Assembly: GCA_004519485.1 (NCBI GenBank)
Contig: CP038135.1
Span: 931,001 to 995,000, forward strand
Direction: 5' to 3'
From: Nannochloropsis oceanica
Taxonomy: Eukaryota > Sar > Eustigmatophyceae > Eustigmatales > Monodopsidaceae
DNA: 64,000 nt
Position 1 is the stretch's first letter; every line of letters begins with the position of its first letter. Of the stretch, positions 22,855 through 37,203 are shown in pieces. Under the pieces are notes generated by a model. That model was not told where the DNA came from and searched no databases. It was given only the letters and a program-made list of their open reading frames with translations. The position numbers were made by a program, and so were the translations under genes.

Positions 22855-22875
22855 CTACTGCTGCTGCTGCTGACT
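22738..22875. repeat. CTG-rich minisatellite overlapping the 3' end of the methyltransferase gene
   Basis: About three tandem units of roughly 40 bp are each built of a CTG/GCT run followed by CTTCCACTACTCTT and TGTTACTG. The last units are nearly identical. On the minus strand the block supplies the terminal Gln codons and stop of the rRNA methyltransferase, so repeat length may vary the C-terminus. Confidence 0.75.
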
Positions 22876-25159
22876 CAGCAAAAAGTGCATCAAAATCCCT
22901 CCCGTCACACTCACGTTCAACGAGTCCACCTCTCCCCCGCCCTCCCCCCCGCCCTCGATCCTGACTTGGATATCGCAGGCCCGGGCCACGTTCGTTCGTA
23001 CGCCGTGTCCCTCGTTTCCGAGCACTAATACCGTGGGCTTGGCGATCTTTACCTGAGGGGGGGAGGAACGGAGGGAGGGACGGAGGGAGGGAGGATGTGT
23101 TGAGATGATCCCTGGAGTAAGGAAAGAAAGGAAAAGAAGATAAAGGGCGGGAGGGAAGAAGGGAGGGGGGGAGGGAAGAAGCGAGGCAGGGTTGCGTTCT
23201 CCATCCTTACCTGTGATAGAGGGAGTGAGGCCGGCTCGAGGGAAGTACCCATTATGGCAAAACCTTCCTCCTTGCACTGGTCCAAAAACCGCACCATGTT
23301 CTTAACTGAAGGAGGGAGGGAGGGAGGGAGGGGGTGAGAGATAAGTCTTCTTATAATGGCAAATGGGATCAATCGTAAAGCAAGAGGGGGAAGCGAGGAG
23401 AAAGGTAGGACGGAGGGAGGGAGGGAGGGAGGGTGGGATCGCCATCACCATACCTGCATACACCGGCATGAGCTCTAGCGCTCCCGCGCTGGCTTTACTC
23501 ACAGCAGGGGAGAGAGCGGCACTGTTTTTCGCACACACCACCACGCCCTTCATCCCGAGGTAATAGGCGCTTCTCAACAAGGCCCCGAAATTCTGGGGGT
23601 CCCAAACCTCGTCCAAGGCGAGCCAATGCTCTTGCTGCTGCTGGTGATGAGGATGAGAGAGATGTTTGTCGTGCTGCTGCTGTTGCTGCTGCTGCTGCCG
23701 CGGCTGGTCTTGCGGTTGGTCGGCGTTGATAGCGGCAAGAGGAGGAGGAGGTGTAGCGAGGGAGGGAGGGAGGGAGGGAGGGAGGGCATCGATGTCGATA
23801 TAGTCCAGGGGCTTCGCACGGAGAACGAATCCCTGGTGCTGAGGGAGGGAGGGAGCGAGAGAGGGGGGGAGGAAGGGACGGAGAAAGGGTGGTCAACGGG
23901 GGCGAATATTGACATTTAAATCATCACCAGAAACAAGAAGCCAAATCGACGTCCCCTCCCCCCCTTCCTTCCTCTCTCCCTCCCTTCCTCACCGGCCGGT
24001 TGTCTGCCAGCATGTTCAGATGGTGCTTGTCCGTCACCGTCTTCTTCACCCCTCCCTCCTCCCCTCCCTCCCATGTCAAGATCCTCTGCACGGCCGCCTT
24101 GTCTTTCTTGTCCTTTAGAGTCATCCCTTCTTGGATGTACAGCTCCTCAACCTCCCTCCTTCCCGACCTCAGCGCCGCCAGCACCACGTTAACGCCGTAC
24201 AGGTAATCATACCCCTCCATCACCCTGGGGCCGCCCGCTCGACTCACTCCCGCCTCCCTCCCGTCTTCCTCCCCGTCCTTCTCCTCGTACCCACTGCTTT
24301 CAGAACCATCCCATACACCCCTCAAGTCCCCCTCCATCCCTTCCTCGTCCTTGTCCGCCATCCTGTCATCCGGGTCGAAGGTATCATAAGTCCAGGCCAC
24401 AGGAGGGGGAGGCCGACGGGACGCTACAGGGCGGGAAGAACGGGAAGTGTCGCGACGAGGAGGACCTCGACTTTCTACGCCGCGGTAACCTCCTCCTCCT
24501 CTTTCCCCCCCTCCCTCCCTTCTCCCTCCTCTGCCTCGATCAGCGTAACTACCTCCTCCTCCGCCTCCTCGTCGTTCCGCATACCCTCCTCCTCCCCCTC
24601 CTCCTCCTCCTGCCCCCCTCCCTCCTTGGTCAGAGTACCCCATCCGCCGCTCACCTATCCCTCTACCACCTTCTCCACTCCTTCTGTCTGCATAATCTCC
24701 TTCTCCTCCTCCTCCTCCTCCTCCTCCTCCTCTTCTTCCTCCTCGCTCCGATGACCTTCCCCCGCCCCCCATATCGCCACTCCTGTCTTTATCCCGCCCT
24801 CCACTCCTTCCTCCGCCTTCATTACCGCCGCCAGCACGATATGGCGACCTTCCTCCGCCCCTCCCTTCTCCTCCTGCACCTCCCCGTCCTCTGTCCCTCC
24901 CTCCTCCTCGACGTCCGGCGTACCCTCCATCAGACGGGGCCGACGAGAAGGCTATTACCAACGAGGGCTGTCGCAAGCGCCGTACCACAGGTTTGACCAC
25001 GTGAAGGAGACGGGAAGACGACGAGGACGGAGGGGAGAGGAGGAAAGCGTGTGCAAACATGATGGTGGATGTGGTGAAGAAGAGGAGTAGGGGGAGGAGG
25101 AGAAGGGTGGAGCTGCTGCTTGAGCGGCTCGTGCGGCTGCGGCAGAGCAGAAGAGGCAT
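22855..25159 (-). CDS. TrmH/SpoU-family rRNA 2'-O-methyltransferase with RGG-rich N-terminus, plastid-targeted
   Basis: This enzyme is of the MRM1/RlmB type, which methylates ribose 2'-OH of a large-subunit rRNA guanosine. Exons 25159-23993, 23838-23454, 23305-23211 and 23052-22855 close in phase (614 aa). From the ATG at 25159 a signal peptide (LLLLPLLLFFTTS) leads to AHAFLLSPP, an AF plastid presequence. Residues ~75-270 are Arg/Gly-rich with repeated GYAD/AERR and RGG units, an RNA-binding style tail. The SpoU substrate-binding domain starts at YDYLYGVNVVLAALRSGRRE. Catalytic SPOUT motifs follow: DEVWDPQNFGALLRSA (motif 1), LVLGNEGHGVR (motif 2) and DSLNVSVTGGILMH (motif 3). A long Gln/His insert lies between the two domains, and the protein ends in a Gln run. 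Alternative upstream Met codons exist but would bury the signal peptide. Confidence 0.92.
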
Positions 25160-25845
25160 TGATTGCCCCACTCTAGATCTTGGGGCCTGCCTGTTGTCGA
25201 TTGTGGTTGATGCAAGCGTACGTAAGAATGAGAAGGGTGGTTGTGTATTTAGACACAGAATGGGCAAAGGCAACATCAACGAAGGCCTTGGCATGTTGGC
25301 CATGCGACGGGAGCAGAGAACGGGGGGGGGGGTGCGTCGTGCGATGATGAGGCCCATCAGGAAGCTTCTGTGAATCAGGATGGAAGCCTCTGTGGTTGAC
25401 ACCACCCTACGTCTCCCTGGGCCACTGAATCTATGCTCTACCGACGATAACCACTTGATTTCTGTTGGATTGGGACGTGAGGGCATGTGGGAGTCGTAGA
25501 TGAGGCAGTGCACTGGCTATTTTGACCTCCCCCCTTTCCTTACCTATACCTTCTTTTTGCGTCGTTCTTTGAAGCCCAAAAATAAATGGCCAAGCCCTTA
25601 AGGGGTGTTGCACACACGCGGTACGCTAAACATTAGCCATCTCTTGTTCGGGGGATAAATGCAGGCACGAACGTTGCTGATTTCGAACAATTGCCTCAAC
25701 TTTCGACATCATCACCATGTCACAGCATACCCCACCTGGTGTTTCGTTTTCCCTCTCTGCGCCCACAAACCCCCTTGAGACCGGTATGTTGGATTATAGT
25801 TGAACTATAATTCCTCTTACATCGATCACAGGCGTAATTATCAAG
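25160..25845. promoter_or_regulatory. putative bidirectional promoter between rRNA methyltransferase and LRR genes
   Basis: This 686-bp spacer lies between divergent start codons (25159 minus, 25846 plus). The methyltransferase frame stays open upstream to 25513, but that part shows no domain. A G run lies near 25321-25331. No specific sites were identified. Confidence 0.4.
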
Positions 25846-27959
25846 ATGGTCTCCGCTCTCTCCTCGTCATCTTCCTTTTCCTTCCACACCTCTTCGGCCA
25901 GAAATCCTCCTGCTCCTTGTTCGTCTTCTATTTCCTCCCCTCCTTCCGCCATCTCCAAAATGGAACTCGTCGGTGGCGGATGCTTCATCCCCCTTTTCTC
26001 GCACGCCGGCGTCGACGAGTTGATCGGACAAACTATCGTCTCCTTTCTCACAGTAAAAGGCGCGTTGAACACGTCTAGTACCTGCCGGGCTGCTGCTCAG
26101 TTTTCCGTGGGCGATTGTGCAATGCTTCGTGGAATGACGTTTAAATATCTAGAGTAAGGATAGAGGAAGGAAGAGATGATAAGAAGGATCGAGGGAGGGG
26201 GGGCACTCATCGTTCTCGGGTCTGTTTTTTCAGAAGTATGTGCCGCGATTGACTCATCCCTTCCTCCCTCTTCCTCCCTTACCCCAACTCCAGTCTCGTC
26301 TACCCGCAAATCCCTCGTTTCACCTCCCTCCGTGTCCTCAGCCTCTCCAACAACCCCCTGGGGGATCAAGGCGCTCATCTCCTCGCCAACGCCCTGATCA
26401 CTCTCGCCGGCAAGCAGCCCTCTCTCCCTTCCTCCCTCCCTCATTCTTCCTCCTCCTCCTCCTCGTCCTCCCGTTTCGAGAAGGTGCACACCAGCAAGTA
26501 CAAATACGATCCTACCGACATCCTAATTCCCTCCTCCTCCTCCTTCTCCTCTTCCTCCTCCTCCGCTCCCTTTTCCTCTTCTTCTTCCCGCCTTGAACAC
26601 CTCCACCTCTCCAACACCCGCATCGGTCCTTCGGGCATCCTCTCCCTTCTCCGCGCCTTCGCTTTGGGAACCTGCGATTCCCTTCTCAGCCTGGACTTAT
26701 CTCAGAATAAATTGTACTCGCAGAGCGTCGTTGCGTTGGCAGGTGTGTTGACGGGGGAGGAAGGGGAGGAAGGAAGGGAGATCAATAACTATTTACAGCT
26801 GCAGCAGCAGCAGATCGGGGAGGGAGGGAGGGAGGGAGGGTTTGGACGTCACGATTGGCCTTTACCTCGCCTGCAGTGTCTCCAATTGGCGAACGTGTGG
26901 GCGTCGTCCACAGGGGCCGCTGCTCTTGCCGCTGCCTTCTCTCGCGGTGCTTGCCCCTCCCTCCTCGCCTTGGACCTGAGCTACAACGACTTGTACAGGT
27001 AGGAGGGGCAACGATAATGCTCATGTATATATGTATCTATATGTATATAATAACGAGTGCCTTCACTTGCATGGGTGCATGCATGAATCAAAGAGGTAGA
27101 AAACACACGCAAAAGAAGCTTAAATGGACATGGAGACCTAGAGCCTGACCCACCCCAACCCCTTCACCCTCCCCCTGCCCTCTCCTCCCTCTTCCCACCC
27201 TTATCCTCCCTGCTCTACCGCAGTTCTGGCGCTCGGGCCCTTCTCTCCTCCTTCGCTTCTGGCGCCTGCTCCATGATGCGAAGTCTCAATCTCGCCGGAA
27301 ATAAACTGGGCCTGGAGGGAGCGTGGGAGATAGCAAGGGCGTTTGCAGGAGGGTGGGGTCAGGAATTGAGGCATTTGACGCTCGCCAGTAACGGTCTCGG
27401 ATCAGGAGGCGTCGAGGCGTTGATGGAGGCGGTGAGAGGAGGGGGGGGGAGGGGGGAAGAAGGGGGTAATGGGGAGAAGCCTTTTGTGTACTATCATGTG
27501 AGGGAGGGAGGGTTGTCCCTCTGGCAGCAGCAGCAGCGGCAGCCGCGGCATGACTTCGCCTCAGCCTCCTACCTTACCTCGGCCTCCCTCCCGTCGTCCC
27601 CCTCAACCACGTCATCGTCCTCCACTTGCTCCCTCCCACCCTCCCCCCTGGAGAAACTACAGCATCTCGACCTATTTCTGAACCACGCCGGCGATGAGGG
27701 GGCGTGTGAACTTGCCGCTTCCCTCGCACATGGCCTCCTTCCCTCCCTCATATTCCTTGACCTGGCCGCCAATCGTATCAGCCAGGAAGGGGTGGGGGGG
27801 CTGGTGAGTGTCCTTGAGGAGGAAGGATGGAGGGGGGGAGGGAGGGAGGGGGGTTCGAAGGGGGGGAGAGAGAGCATGAGTGTGAATTTGGCGTTCAACT
27901 TGTTGCCGTGGGAGAAAGAGAGTTATGCGCATGCCATGCCGCGGGGGGTTACCTTGTAA
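25846..27959 (+). CDS. leucine-rich repeat (RNI-like) protein
   Basis: This is a cytoplasmic-type LRR protein of the ribonuclease-inhibitor class, a scaffold for protein contacts; the partner is unknown. Exons 25846-26153, 26294-26998 and 27224-27959 join in phase (582 aa). The N-terminal ~100 residues include an F-box-like pattern (DELIGQTIVSFLTVKGALNTSSTCRAA), which is suggestive only. At least six LRR units follow: FTSLRVLSLSNNPLGDQG, LEHLHLSNTRIGPSG, LLSLDLSQNKLYSQS, LLALDLSYNDLYSSGA, MRSLNLAGNKLGLEGA and LRHLTLASNGLGSGG, then LQHLDLFLNHAGDEGA and LIFLDLAANRISQEG. Ser- and Gly-rich low-complexity loops interrupt them. A second possible start is the Met at 25960. Confidence 0.85.
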
Positions 27960-29111
27960 GGGGAGGGAGGTAGGGAGTAGAGAGTACGAGACGATGCGAT
28001 TACATAAAGGCTGAGAGTCCTGCCCTTCGAGGTGTGACAGTCTGCACAGTACAGCGTCGGCCTGCTTAGGCATGCGTCATAAAAATCGCTCCCGGATGCC
28101 CCGGGGGGTGAAGTCTAAAGAAACAAGTCCACTTAATTCCCTTCCCAGTCGTGTTACGCTTAAGGCCCCCCAATCGTGTCACTTTTTCCCACTCCCCACG
28201 AGTCTTGTCCTCCCTGTAATCCACGGCGTGGCGTGTGCCCTTACATTTTCAACGCGGATGGCGGTACACCTCCGCGTGGCAGAAAATGCAGCGAAAAGTA
28301 AGTATCGATAATAATAACAATAGAAGGAGAAAAAGAAATACAATGATAAACGGTCAGACGCCCATTTCGTTCTGAAGTGGAAGAAACCGCCACGTCCCTG
28401 CTTCACCCCGTCTTTGGATCCTTGTATCAGTTTCTTCTCTTTGTTGCTTGCGATGCTACTTCTGTAGGTGTGCCCATTCTTATCCCAGTGCGTGTATTAC
28501 CCCACGCAAGCCCTTGGGCCAGGGCATCCGCGAGCAAGGCATATCGCCGAACCTCAGCAGCGGCAGTAGACATGGGCCTTGTCCGCCACCTTCCCCCCCC
28601 CCCACCTTCGCCCCTCGATCGTGTTTTGTTGCAGGCAAAAAGAATCGTGTGGAGACCTTGGGCTTTGTCACCCTCAGTGCACTACACTCCTCCTCCCCCA
28701 TAATGCAGCCCACACCGTGCAGTGCCCTTGCCTGTCTGACCGCGCGTCGAGCGTGTGTCTGATCGTGGGTGTGGGGTGCATAACCGCCTCGCTCCGCACC
28801 ATCATCAGTCATCAAGGCACACCTCCGGCGCACACCCACTCCCTCCCCCATGCAGGGTGATTACCCGCTTGCGCCGACGCATGTCCTGCACCCTTGACAT
28901 GGAGCCAGTGCTTGGCCCCAGAGTGTGTAGGTGTGGGACCCGGCCCTTCCCAAGGAGTTGTGGCCGCCTACATCTACCACCCCCGTTTCACACCCTGAGC
29001 CCACCTTCCGCAAACCATCCTGGACCTTCACATGACCGCACCTTTCACCCGCCCCAACCACAACTACACAGTACAAAACCCTCAAACTACCCCCACCCAT
29101 CAGCAGCAACC
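27960..29111. promoter_or_regulatory. intergenic region upstream of GMD
   Basis: This 1.15-kb spacer lies between two plus-strand genes. It holds the LRR gene 3' UTR and the promoter and 5' UTR of the GDP-mannose dehydratase. Several frames of 70-120 codons are open on both strands, but none resembles a protein family. A C run lies near 28592-28602. The last ~120 bp before 29112 are rich in C and A, like a 5' UTR. Confidence 0.4.
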
Positions 29112-31354
<2,243 letters not shown>

Positions 31355-33351
31355 AATCAGGAGGAGTAGGAAGGAAGGGATGGAGGGACAGGGTGCAAGG
31401 AAAGCTTTATGAATGGAGGGGGCAAGCTGCTTCGTGGGAAGGCGGGCATGTGGAGGAGTTCGTTCATTTGATAACGTAGAGGGATAGAGATAATAGGAGA
31501 ATATGGTGGAGAGAATGAGGAGGGGGATGGGACGCCCGGAATCGTGTTGTTTCACCTGTAGGCATGCATGGGTGCACGGCGAAGGAGGGAGACTATTCCC
31601 AGGTGGAAAGAGGGGTTAGGCGTGAATGGTAGTGTCAGCTGACAGACGAAATCAAGGATGATGGAAAGCGCTGCCCTCGGCCAACAACTGTCATCACGAC
31701 GATCTTACTATAGGGAAGGGGATATGGCGCAAATGGGCGACGGGGACGAAGAGGAAGGAGAGGAGGAGGAAGGGGGAGGATGTTTGCATATATCTTCAAG
31801 ACACAACAAATATATTTTTATTTAATTTTCTCCCTCTCTCCCCCCTCCCTTGAACGACATCAGTATTGGAGAGAAAGGGAGGAAAGGAAACCCTTCCGGG
31901 TAGGTATTCTGAGACCCTCTCACTTCAGCGAGCGAGTGTCTCCATGCCCACCACACCTGACGGGTGGCAAGAGCACCCATGCACCAGTGAGGGGGAGACA
32001 ACAGCGAGTCAGGACACGCCGGGGGGCATTCACAATGAGAGAAAGAGAGACCCAAAGTCAGTTCCGTCAAAGAAAAAGCATTTCAAAATTATTCATTCCC
32101 CGTTCTTTCCTTTACTCTTCCCCTCTCAATCTTGCCGGAGCCCGAACAAGGGAAGAGGAGCCCCTTCATCCATACCAACCACCGCAATCCTCTTTTGTCT
32201 TCTCACTCCTCGCCTTTCAGGCATATTTTATGCATCCATTCATTTACCCTGACTATTGGATATTCTTTCTCCTTCCTCTCCTGACACGGATCATCCTCGC
32301 CTTCCCTTCATCTCTTCATCCTCGCATTGTTATTCGTATTGTTGGTGGTGGCGGTGGTGGTGAGAGGAGGGAGATGGCTCGAGTTTCGGCTAACGCTTTT
32401 TCAAAGGCAAGATTGTTGTGGTGGGCTTTCCTGCCATGCTAGCTTTCCATCTGTGACGGGGAAAGGAGAGAGGGATTGTGAGCGCATGAAGGCGGTTGGT
32501 TAGGTAACAACGCGGGGGAGAGAAGGGGGCATTGTGGGGCAGATCCCACGAGTGCACGTACTGCTTTTCGATCTTCAACCTGTTTTCTTTGCGAGCGGTC
32601 GCGCGTTCCTTCTGTAAGTTTATGTATGTTGATAGTGGGTTTGTATGAGTGTTTTGGTCTGGCTGGCCTATTGCAGGCGCGGGATGGGTAGGTACGAGGG
32701 AGGGAGGAGCAAGGGAAGGGAGACGAGAGAGTTCATAATACTCACAAATTCTGCCTCATATGCACGCTTTTCTGCGGCGCGGGTACGAGACTGTGCAGAG
32801 CCCATTTTATCGAGTGGCTGTGTGTGCTGTGGATGGTTTGGGTACCGTGGTATGCGTGCAAGTCGGGAGAGGGAGGAGAGCAGGAAGGAAGTGTGGAAAA
32901 CGTTGTGGATTTGAAAATGGACCGTCATCAGCTGGGGAGGTTGTTTTGGGAGGGCTGAACCAAGCAAGACAGAAAAATATAATGATTTTATTTCTTGAAT
33001 TACTTTATCATACTTTGTTATGTTTGATCTCGTCTGTACAGCGGTCGGCTAGATGGGCCGCTGTCCCCTTCACCCGCCTTCTTTCTCCTTCGCTGTTGCT
33101 CCCTTTCATCAAGTCATACACACACTGTCCGCGCGTCCTTCAAGGCCACGCACACTTAAATTTGCCAAATTTACATTTTGTTGCTCCTCATACCTTTTAA
33201 TAGAGCTTCATATGAACGTCACATTATAACAGCCGCTTCGCTCCCCTTTCCCTCCATCGATTCCATTAGAGCCACGAAGTCAAGAGGGGATCTTAAATCC
33301 TCACCATCCTTTGTCCTTCTCCACGCCAGGGAGGAAACTCAGCCACCACCG
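31355..33351. other. 2-kb tail-to-tail intergenic region
   Basis: This lies between GMD (plus) and the DMT transporter (minus). A 220-codon frame at 31780-32442 is open but has no domain, no codon pattern like its neighbours and mixed hydrophobic segments, so I do not call it. A/T-rich patches at 31780-31830 and 32970-33010 may be 3'-end signals. A T-rich/A-rich mix near 33120-33240 probably belongs to the transporter 3' UTR. I found no tRNA-like fold. Confidence 0.4.
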
Positions 33352-34861
33352 TCAAATAGCCACCCTTCCCTTCCTCCCTCTCTCCTCTATTTCCCCTCCC
33401 TGCTCCTGTACCAAAGGCTGTGACTTACTGTCTCTCCTTCCTGTCAAGCCGTAAGAGGCCGTTCCTCCTCTTCCTCCCCCTCCTCCAGCCACCATGCCCT
33501 CCATCCCTTCCTCCCCCTCCCCTGCCCCCCTTCCCTGCACTACCTCCTCCTCCTCATTTCCCCTCTTCTCTTCGTTCTCCTTTCCCGCCTTCCTCTCCCT
33601 CTCCCTCTCCCTCCCCCACACCGTTCCGATCAGCCCCAGCACCACCAACACTCCTCCGCCCGCCTCGCCCCCCGTGACCTTGTCCCCCAAAAAGACGAAA
33701 GACAGAAGTGCGGTCCCCAACGGCTGCAGCGTTGAATAAATTGATATCACTGCGGGGACCACCACCGTCCCTGCCCAGCTGTACGCATTATAGTTAAAAG
33801 CTGTTCCGAATATGGCGGCATAGGCAAGAGCAAGCCAGGGGGCGAGGGAAGACGAGAGGGCGTAAGCGGAGGCGGGGAGGGACTTGGAAAGGCAAATGAG
33901 GAGGGTGAGAATGGAGCCAATGCTGTAGTACCAGGCCGTCACGATGGTGGGGTGGTAGAAGAGAAGGGCTTTTTTTTGAAAGACCAGGAGGGAGGCCATG
34001 GAGAGGCATTGAAGGATGACGATGACGTTTCCGGCAATAAAGTCCGCTTGGCTCGCTTTCTCGCCTGTTCCGGGTATGGGTGAGTGGACTACTTCCACGA
34101 CCACTGCGCCCGCAACGGCGGCTAGGAGGCCCAGGGTCTTGATGGGGGTGAGTTTTTCCATGCGGAAGAGGACGGAGAGCATCATGGTGAAGACTGGGAT
34201 GGACGGTTGTAATACCGAGAAATTAGTCGGCGAGATGAGGGTGAGTGATTGCACTGCACCCAGGACGTTCCCAGCGGAAAAGAGACCCATGGCGAGAAAA
34301 CGTGGGACATGCTCCTTTTTTAGGTGCCAGCTGGAGGGAGGAGGAGAGGGAAGGAATGGAGGGAGGGGGGGGGAGAAGGGGGGTAGGAGTGATGAGTAAC
34401 ACGAGTTAAACATTGCGGCATGACGGAAGACAATTGTCACCACCACTACCACGATTCAAGCACGCGGTCCTCGCCCTCCATTTCCCACCCTCTACATACT
34501 TGTGCTTCCCCTTCCATACGGCCATGCTGGCGCACATCGCCATCAACGCCGATGCACTCAGCTCCCGATACAGTGCAAAGACCAACGGGTCAACACCCTT
34601 GGTTTTGAGGGCGCTTGAGGTCAACACGTGGTAACCCGAGAAAATGAATTGCACCAGCACTAACAATGGATGCACACAGCAGGCGTTGGTAAAGCAACCT
34701 TTACTCTTGCTATCCACATCAGCATCACTATTGACAGTGCTGGGCGTGCTTGCATCTCCGCTGGTCTCCCCGTTGCCGCCTCCAGAGGCAGAAATGGACA
34801 TGGAGGCGGCCTTGCCGGCGGGCGTCATGCCATCCTCCAAAAGTGTTATCGATTCATCCAT
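33352..34861 (-). CDS. DMT-superfamily (EamA/WAT1-like) metabolite transporter
   Basis: This is a ten-helix drug/metabolite transporter with two EamA repeats; the cargo is unknown, and plant WAT1-related proteins move auxin or amino acids. Exons 34861-34500 and 34330-33352 join in phase (446 aa) across an intron with a GTATGT donor. The first ~55 residues are polar (SISASGGGNGETSG). Helices begin at HPLLVLVQFIFSGYHVLTS. The first repeat includes NVLGAVQSLTLISPTNFSVLQPSIPVFTMML. The second includes AIFGTAFNYNAYSWAGTVVVPAVISIYSTLQPLGTALLSFVFLGD, typical of WAT1-like proteins. The C-terminal ~90 residues are a charged cytoplasmic tail with Glu/Gly runs. The first three codons lie inside a 488-bp segment duplicated upstream. 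Confidence 0.9.
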
Positions 34862-35340
34862 GGCCTTTTGATGGTCTTACTGATTGTATCCCTTGTTGGT
34901 GCCAGACCGAGACGGGGAGAAAGAGGATGCTTCGTGCCGCAGGAGGCGGTTTTGGGGCGTAGATGCCAAGGAGTGGAGCACAACAAATGTGGACGGCTCC
35001 TGTGGCTGTGGGGCGGAAACGATTGATCAGTATTATAAACGCAGGCAAGCATACGATGATTTGCCTGCCCCTAAGCGTGCCTTTTCCGGTGCTGGTCAAG
35101 GCCGAGGAAATAAGAATGGGGTCATGGGACTCCGCTCTCAACAATACAGTGCCTTCGAAGGCATTCCATGAATACATAAATAGATATTCACGATCGAAAA
35201 CCTTCAGAGAATGCTGTAAGGTCAATAATTGTGACGACTGTATAAGTAACTCCTCCTCCATTTCTCAACATCCCAAACAAGGGCACCATGCAAGTGGCAC
35301 GCCAAAAAATGGGTGCTTCGTACCCGCCTGCCCTACCACG
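34853..35340. repeat. 488-bp direct repeat, copy A (promoter-proximal)
   Basis: This segment is nearly identical to 35730-36218 in the same orientation. Only two differences were seen (one extra A and one C/G change). Copy A carries the start codon of the DMT transporter on the minus strand and therefore its immediate upstream region. The identity begins at TTCATCCATGG and ends at CCTACCACG. It does not behave like an LTR pair (see rejected items). Confidence 0.93.
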
Positions 35341-35569
35341 GCGATCGTGCCCCATGCCCCATCCTGAGTCTGGTCAATGTCTCTGCAGGCGCCTTGAGTG
35401 GATTTTTAAGATGTTGTGTCTTCAATATTCTCTCCTAATATGACTATAAGCGGGTTTAAGCTAGTGTGGGTTTTTGCAGGAATGGTTTTCGCCATACACA
35501 AAACCTCCCACACAGGTGTCTCCTCCCTTTTCTCGGGTTTTCCAATTCTTGGGTATTGTTGCAGTGGTA

Positions 35570-36139
35570 TTATGAGCGGCTTTTTCTTTTGACAACTCTT
35601 CTGGTATACCAAGGTAGTGGCTCCCAAAGGGCTGTGGGAGCTTTTGTAAGATTTCTGTAAATCGTTATTGTAGATGAGGAAGAGGATGATGAGGGCGGGG
35701 GGAGCAAGGAGCGGAAAGGCCTAGAGCGGTTCATCCATGGCCTTTTGATGGTCTTACTGATTGTATCCCTTGTTGGTGCCAGACCGAGACGGGGAGAAAG
35801 AGGATGCTTCGTGCCGCAGGAGGCGGTTTTGGGGCGTAGATGCCAAGGAGTGGAGCACAACAAAATGTGGACGGCTCCTGTGGCTGTGGGGCGGAAACGA
35901 TTGATCAGTATTATAAACGCAGGCAAGCATACGATGATTTGCCTGCCCCTAAGCGTGCCTTTTCCGGTGCTGGTCAAGGCCGAGGAAATAAGAATGGGGT
36001 CATGGGACTCCGCTCTCAACAATACAGTGCCTTCGAAGGCATTGCATGAATACATAAATAGATATTCACGATCGAAAACCTTCAGAGAATGCTGTAAGGT
36101 CAATAATTGTGACGACTGTATAAGTAACTCCTCCTCCAT
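35570..36139 (-). other. chimeric open frame created by the duplication
   Basis: The minus frame is open through copy B and then through 35729-35570, encoding 189 codons. Its last ~55 codons start at the duplicated transporter ATG (35738) and read [21 protein letters not shown], ending in basic residues. The rest is untranslated promoter sequence by analogy with copy A. If copy B still drives transcription, a short novel peptide could be made; nothing shows that it is. Confidence 0.2.
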
Positions 36140-36218
36140 TTCTCAACATCCCAAACAAGGGCACCATGCAAGTGGCACGCCAAAAAATGGGTGCTTCGTA
36201 CCCGCCTGCCCTACCACG
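35730..36218. repeat. 489-bp direct repeat, copy B (distal)
   Basis: This is the second copy of 34853-35340, separated from it by 389 bp of unrelated sequence. Copy B repeats the upstream region and the ATG-GAT-GA start of the transporter gene, but then joins different DNA. The near identity of a largely noncoding segment points to a recent duplication or to gene conversion. Confidence 0.93.
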
Positions 36219-37203
36219 TAGAGCTTGGTCTTAATAGGTTTGTAAAGAAAATGACGAAGCATAAAATAAAGATGAAGAAAGAGAAGAAGGAGGGAAAAAG
36301 GTATATAGTTGCTGAAGGAAAACGAGTGAGATTTGTTCATTTTACACTTGCTCTTTAAGCTCTTGCTCTCGCACTTTACAGGGATCCTCGACATCCATAG
36401 CTGCAACTGTTTCTTCATCCCTTTCTCTCTACCCTTCTTCGTCTCCTCCAGCATCTCATCCCGCACCGCCACGGCCTCCGTTGTGTGTTGTTGTGGTGTT
36501 GTGCTTGTTGCTTGTATGAAGAGCGCAAAAAATATATATTTATTTTTACATTTAATTTCCCCGTGTTCGACCTAAACAATACTGTTGCCGGGACGAAACT
36601 GCATCGTTCGTGCGGGCTGCGCTCAAGACGACTGCATCCCGGGAGGAGGGAAGAGAAGGGGGGAGGAGGAAGGCGGATGCCTGGAAGGAAAGGGCCGCAA
36701 ACAAAAGATGGCAGGGCTTCATGATGTGAGTAGATGGCAGGTTCCTGTGAAGGGTGCATGTGAGGATGCGAGTGTGAGTGCTGGAAAGAGATGTGGCAAG
36801 GAAAGTCGTAATGATGCCATGCGAACGGCCTAACTTTAATGTGTCTTGCCTTGCCTATATTGTGTCGACTTTCGCAGTCGCTGCGTCCACTCCTTGCCCT
36901 CTTTCCCTCTCTCTGAACTAGGGTCCACATTCCTTTCCCCGTCCATATTCCTTCTCTTTCTTCCACTCCCTCCCACTGCCTTTTTTTAATCATTATCCCC
37001 TCTTTTTTTTCACACTCACTCTATTTCACAACACATTCGTCCCCTTCTCTTCTCGTTCTCTCCCTTACAACATGACTTTGTCTTCCTTTCTCTACGCCCA
37101 CACTGCCTCCCTCCCTTTTATCCCTCCCCCTCTCGCCCCTATCAAAGAGTCGAAATAGGCGATGAAGGAGGTAACTCTACCACACCCACATATGGATAAT
37201 TTA

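Noticed and set aside
22738-22875. CRISPR-like array in the CTG block
   Set aside because: Units are tandem without unique spacers and consist of trinucleotide repeats; this is a minisatellite in a eukaryotic gene end.
31780-32442. 220-codon plus-strand ORF in the GMD-transporter spacer
   Set aside because: No recognisable domain, no similarity to neighbouring codon patterns, and it lies in a tail-to-tail region. Probably a chance open frame.
34853-36218. The 488-bp repeats as LTRs of a small LTR element
   Set aside because: Shared identity runs past any TG...CA ends on both sides, no primer-binding site or coding remnant is visible between them, and one copy includes the start codon of a host transporter. 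A host segmental duplication fits better.
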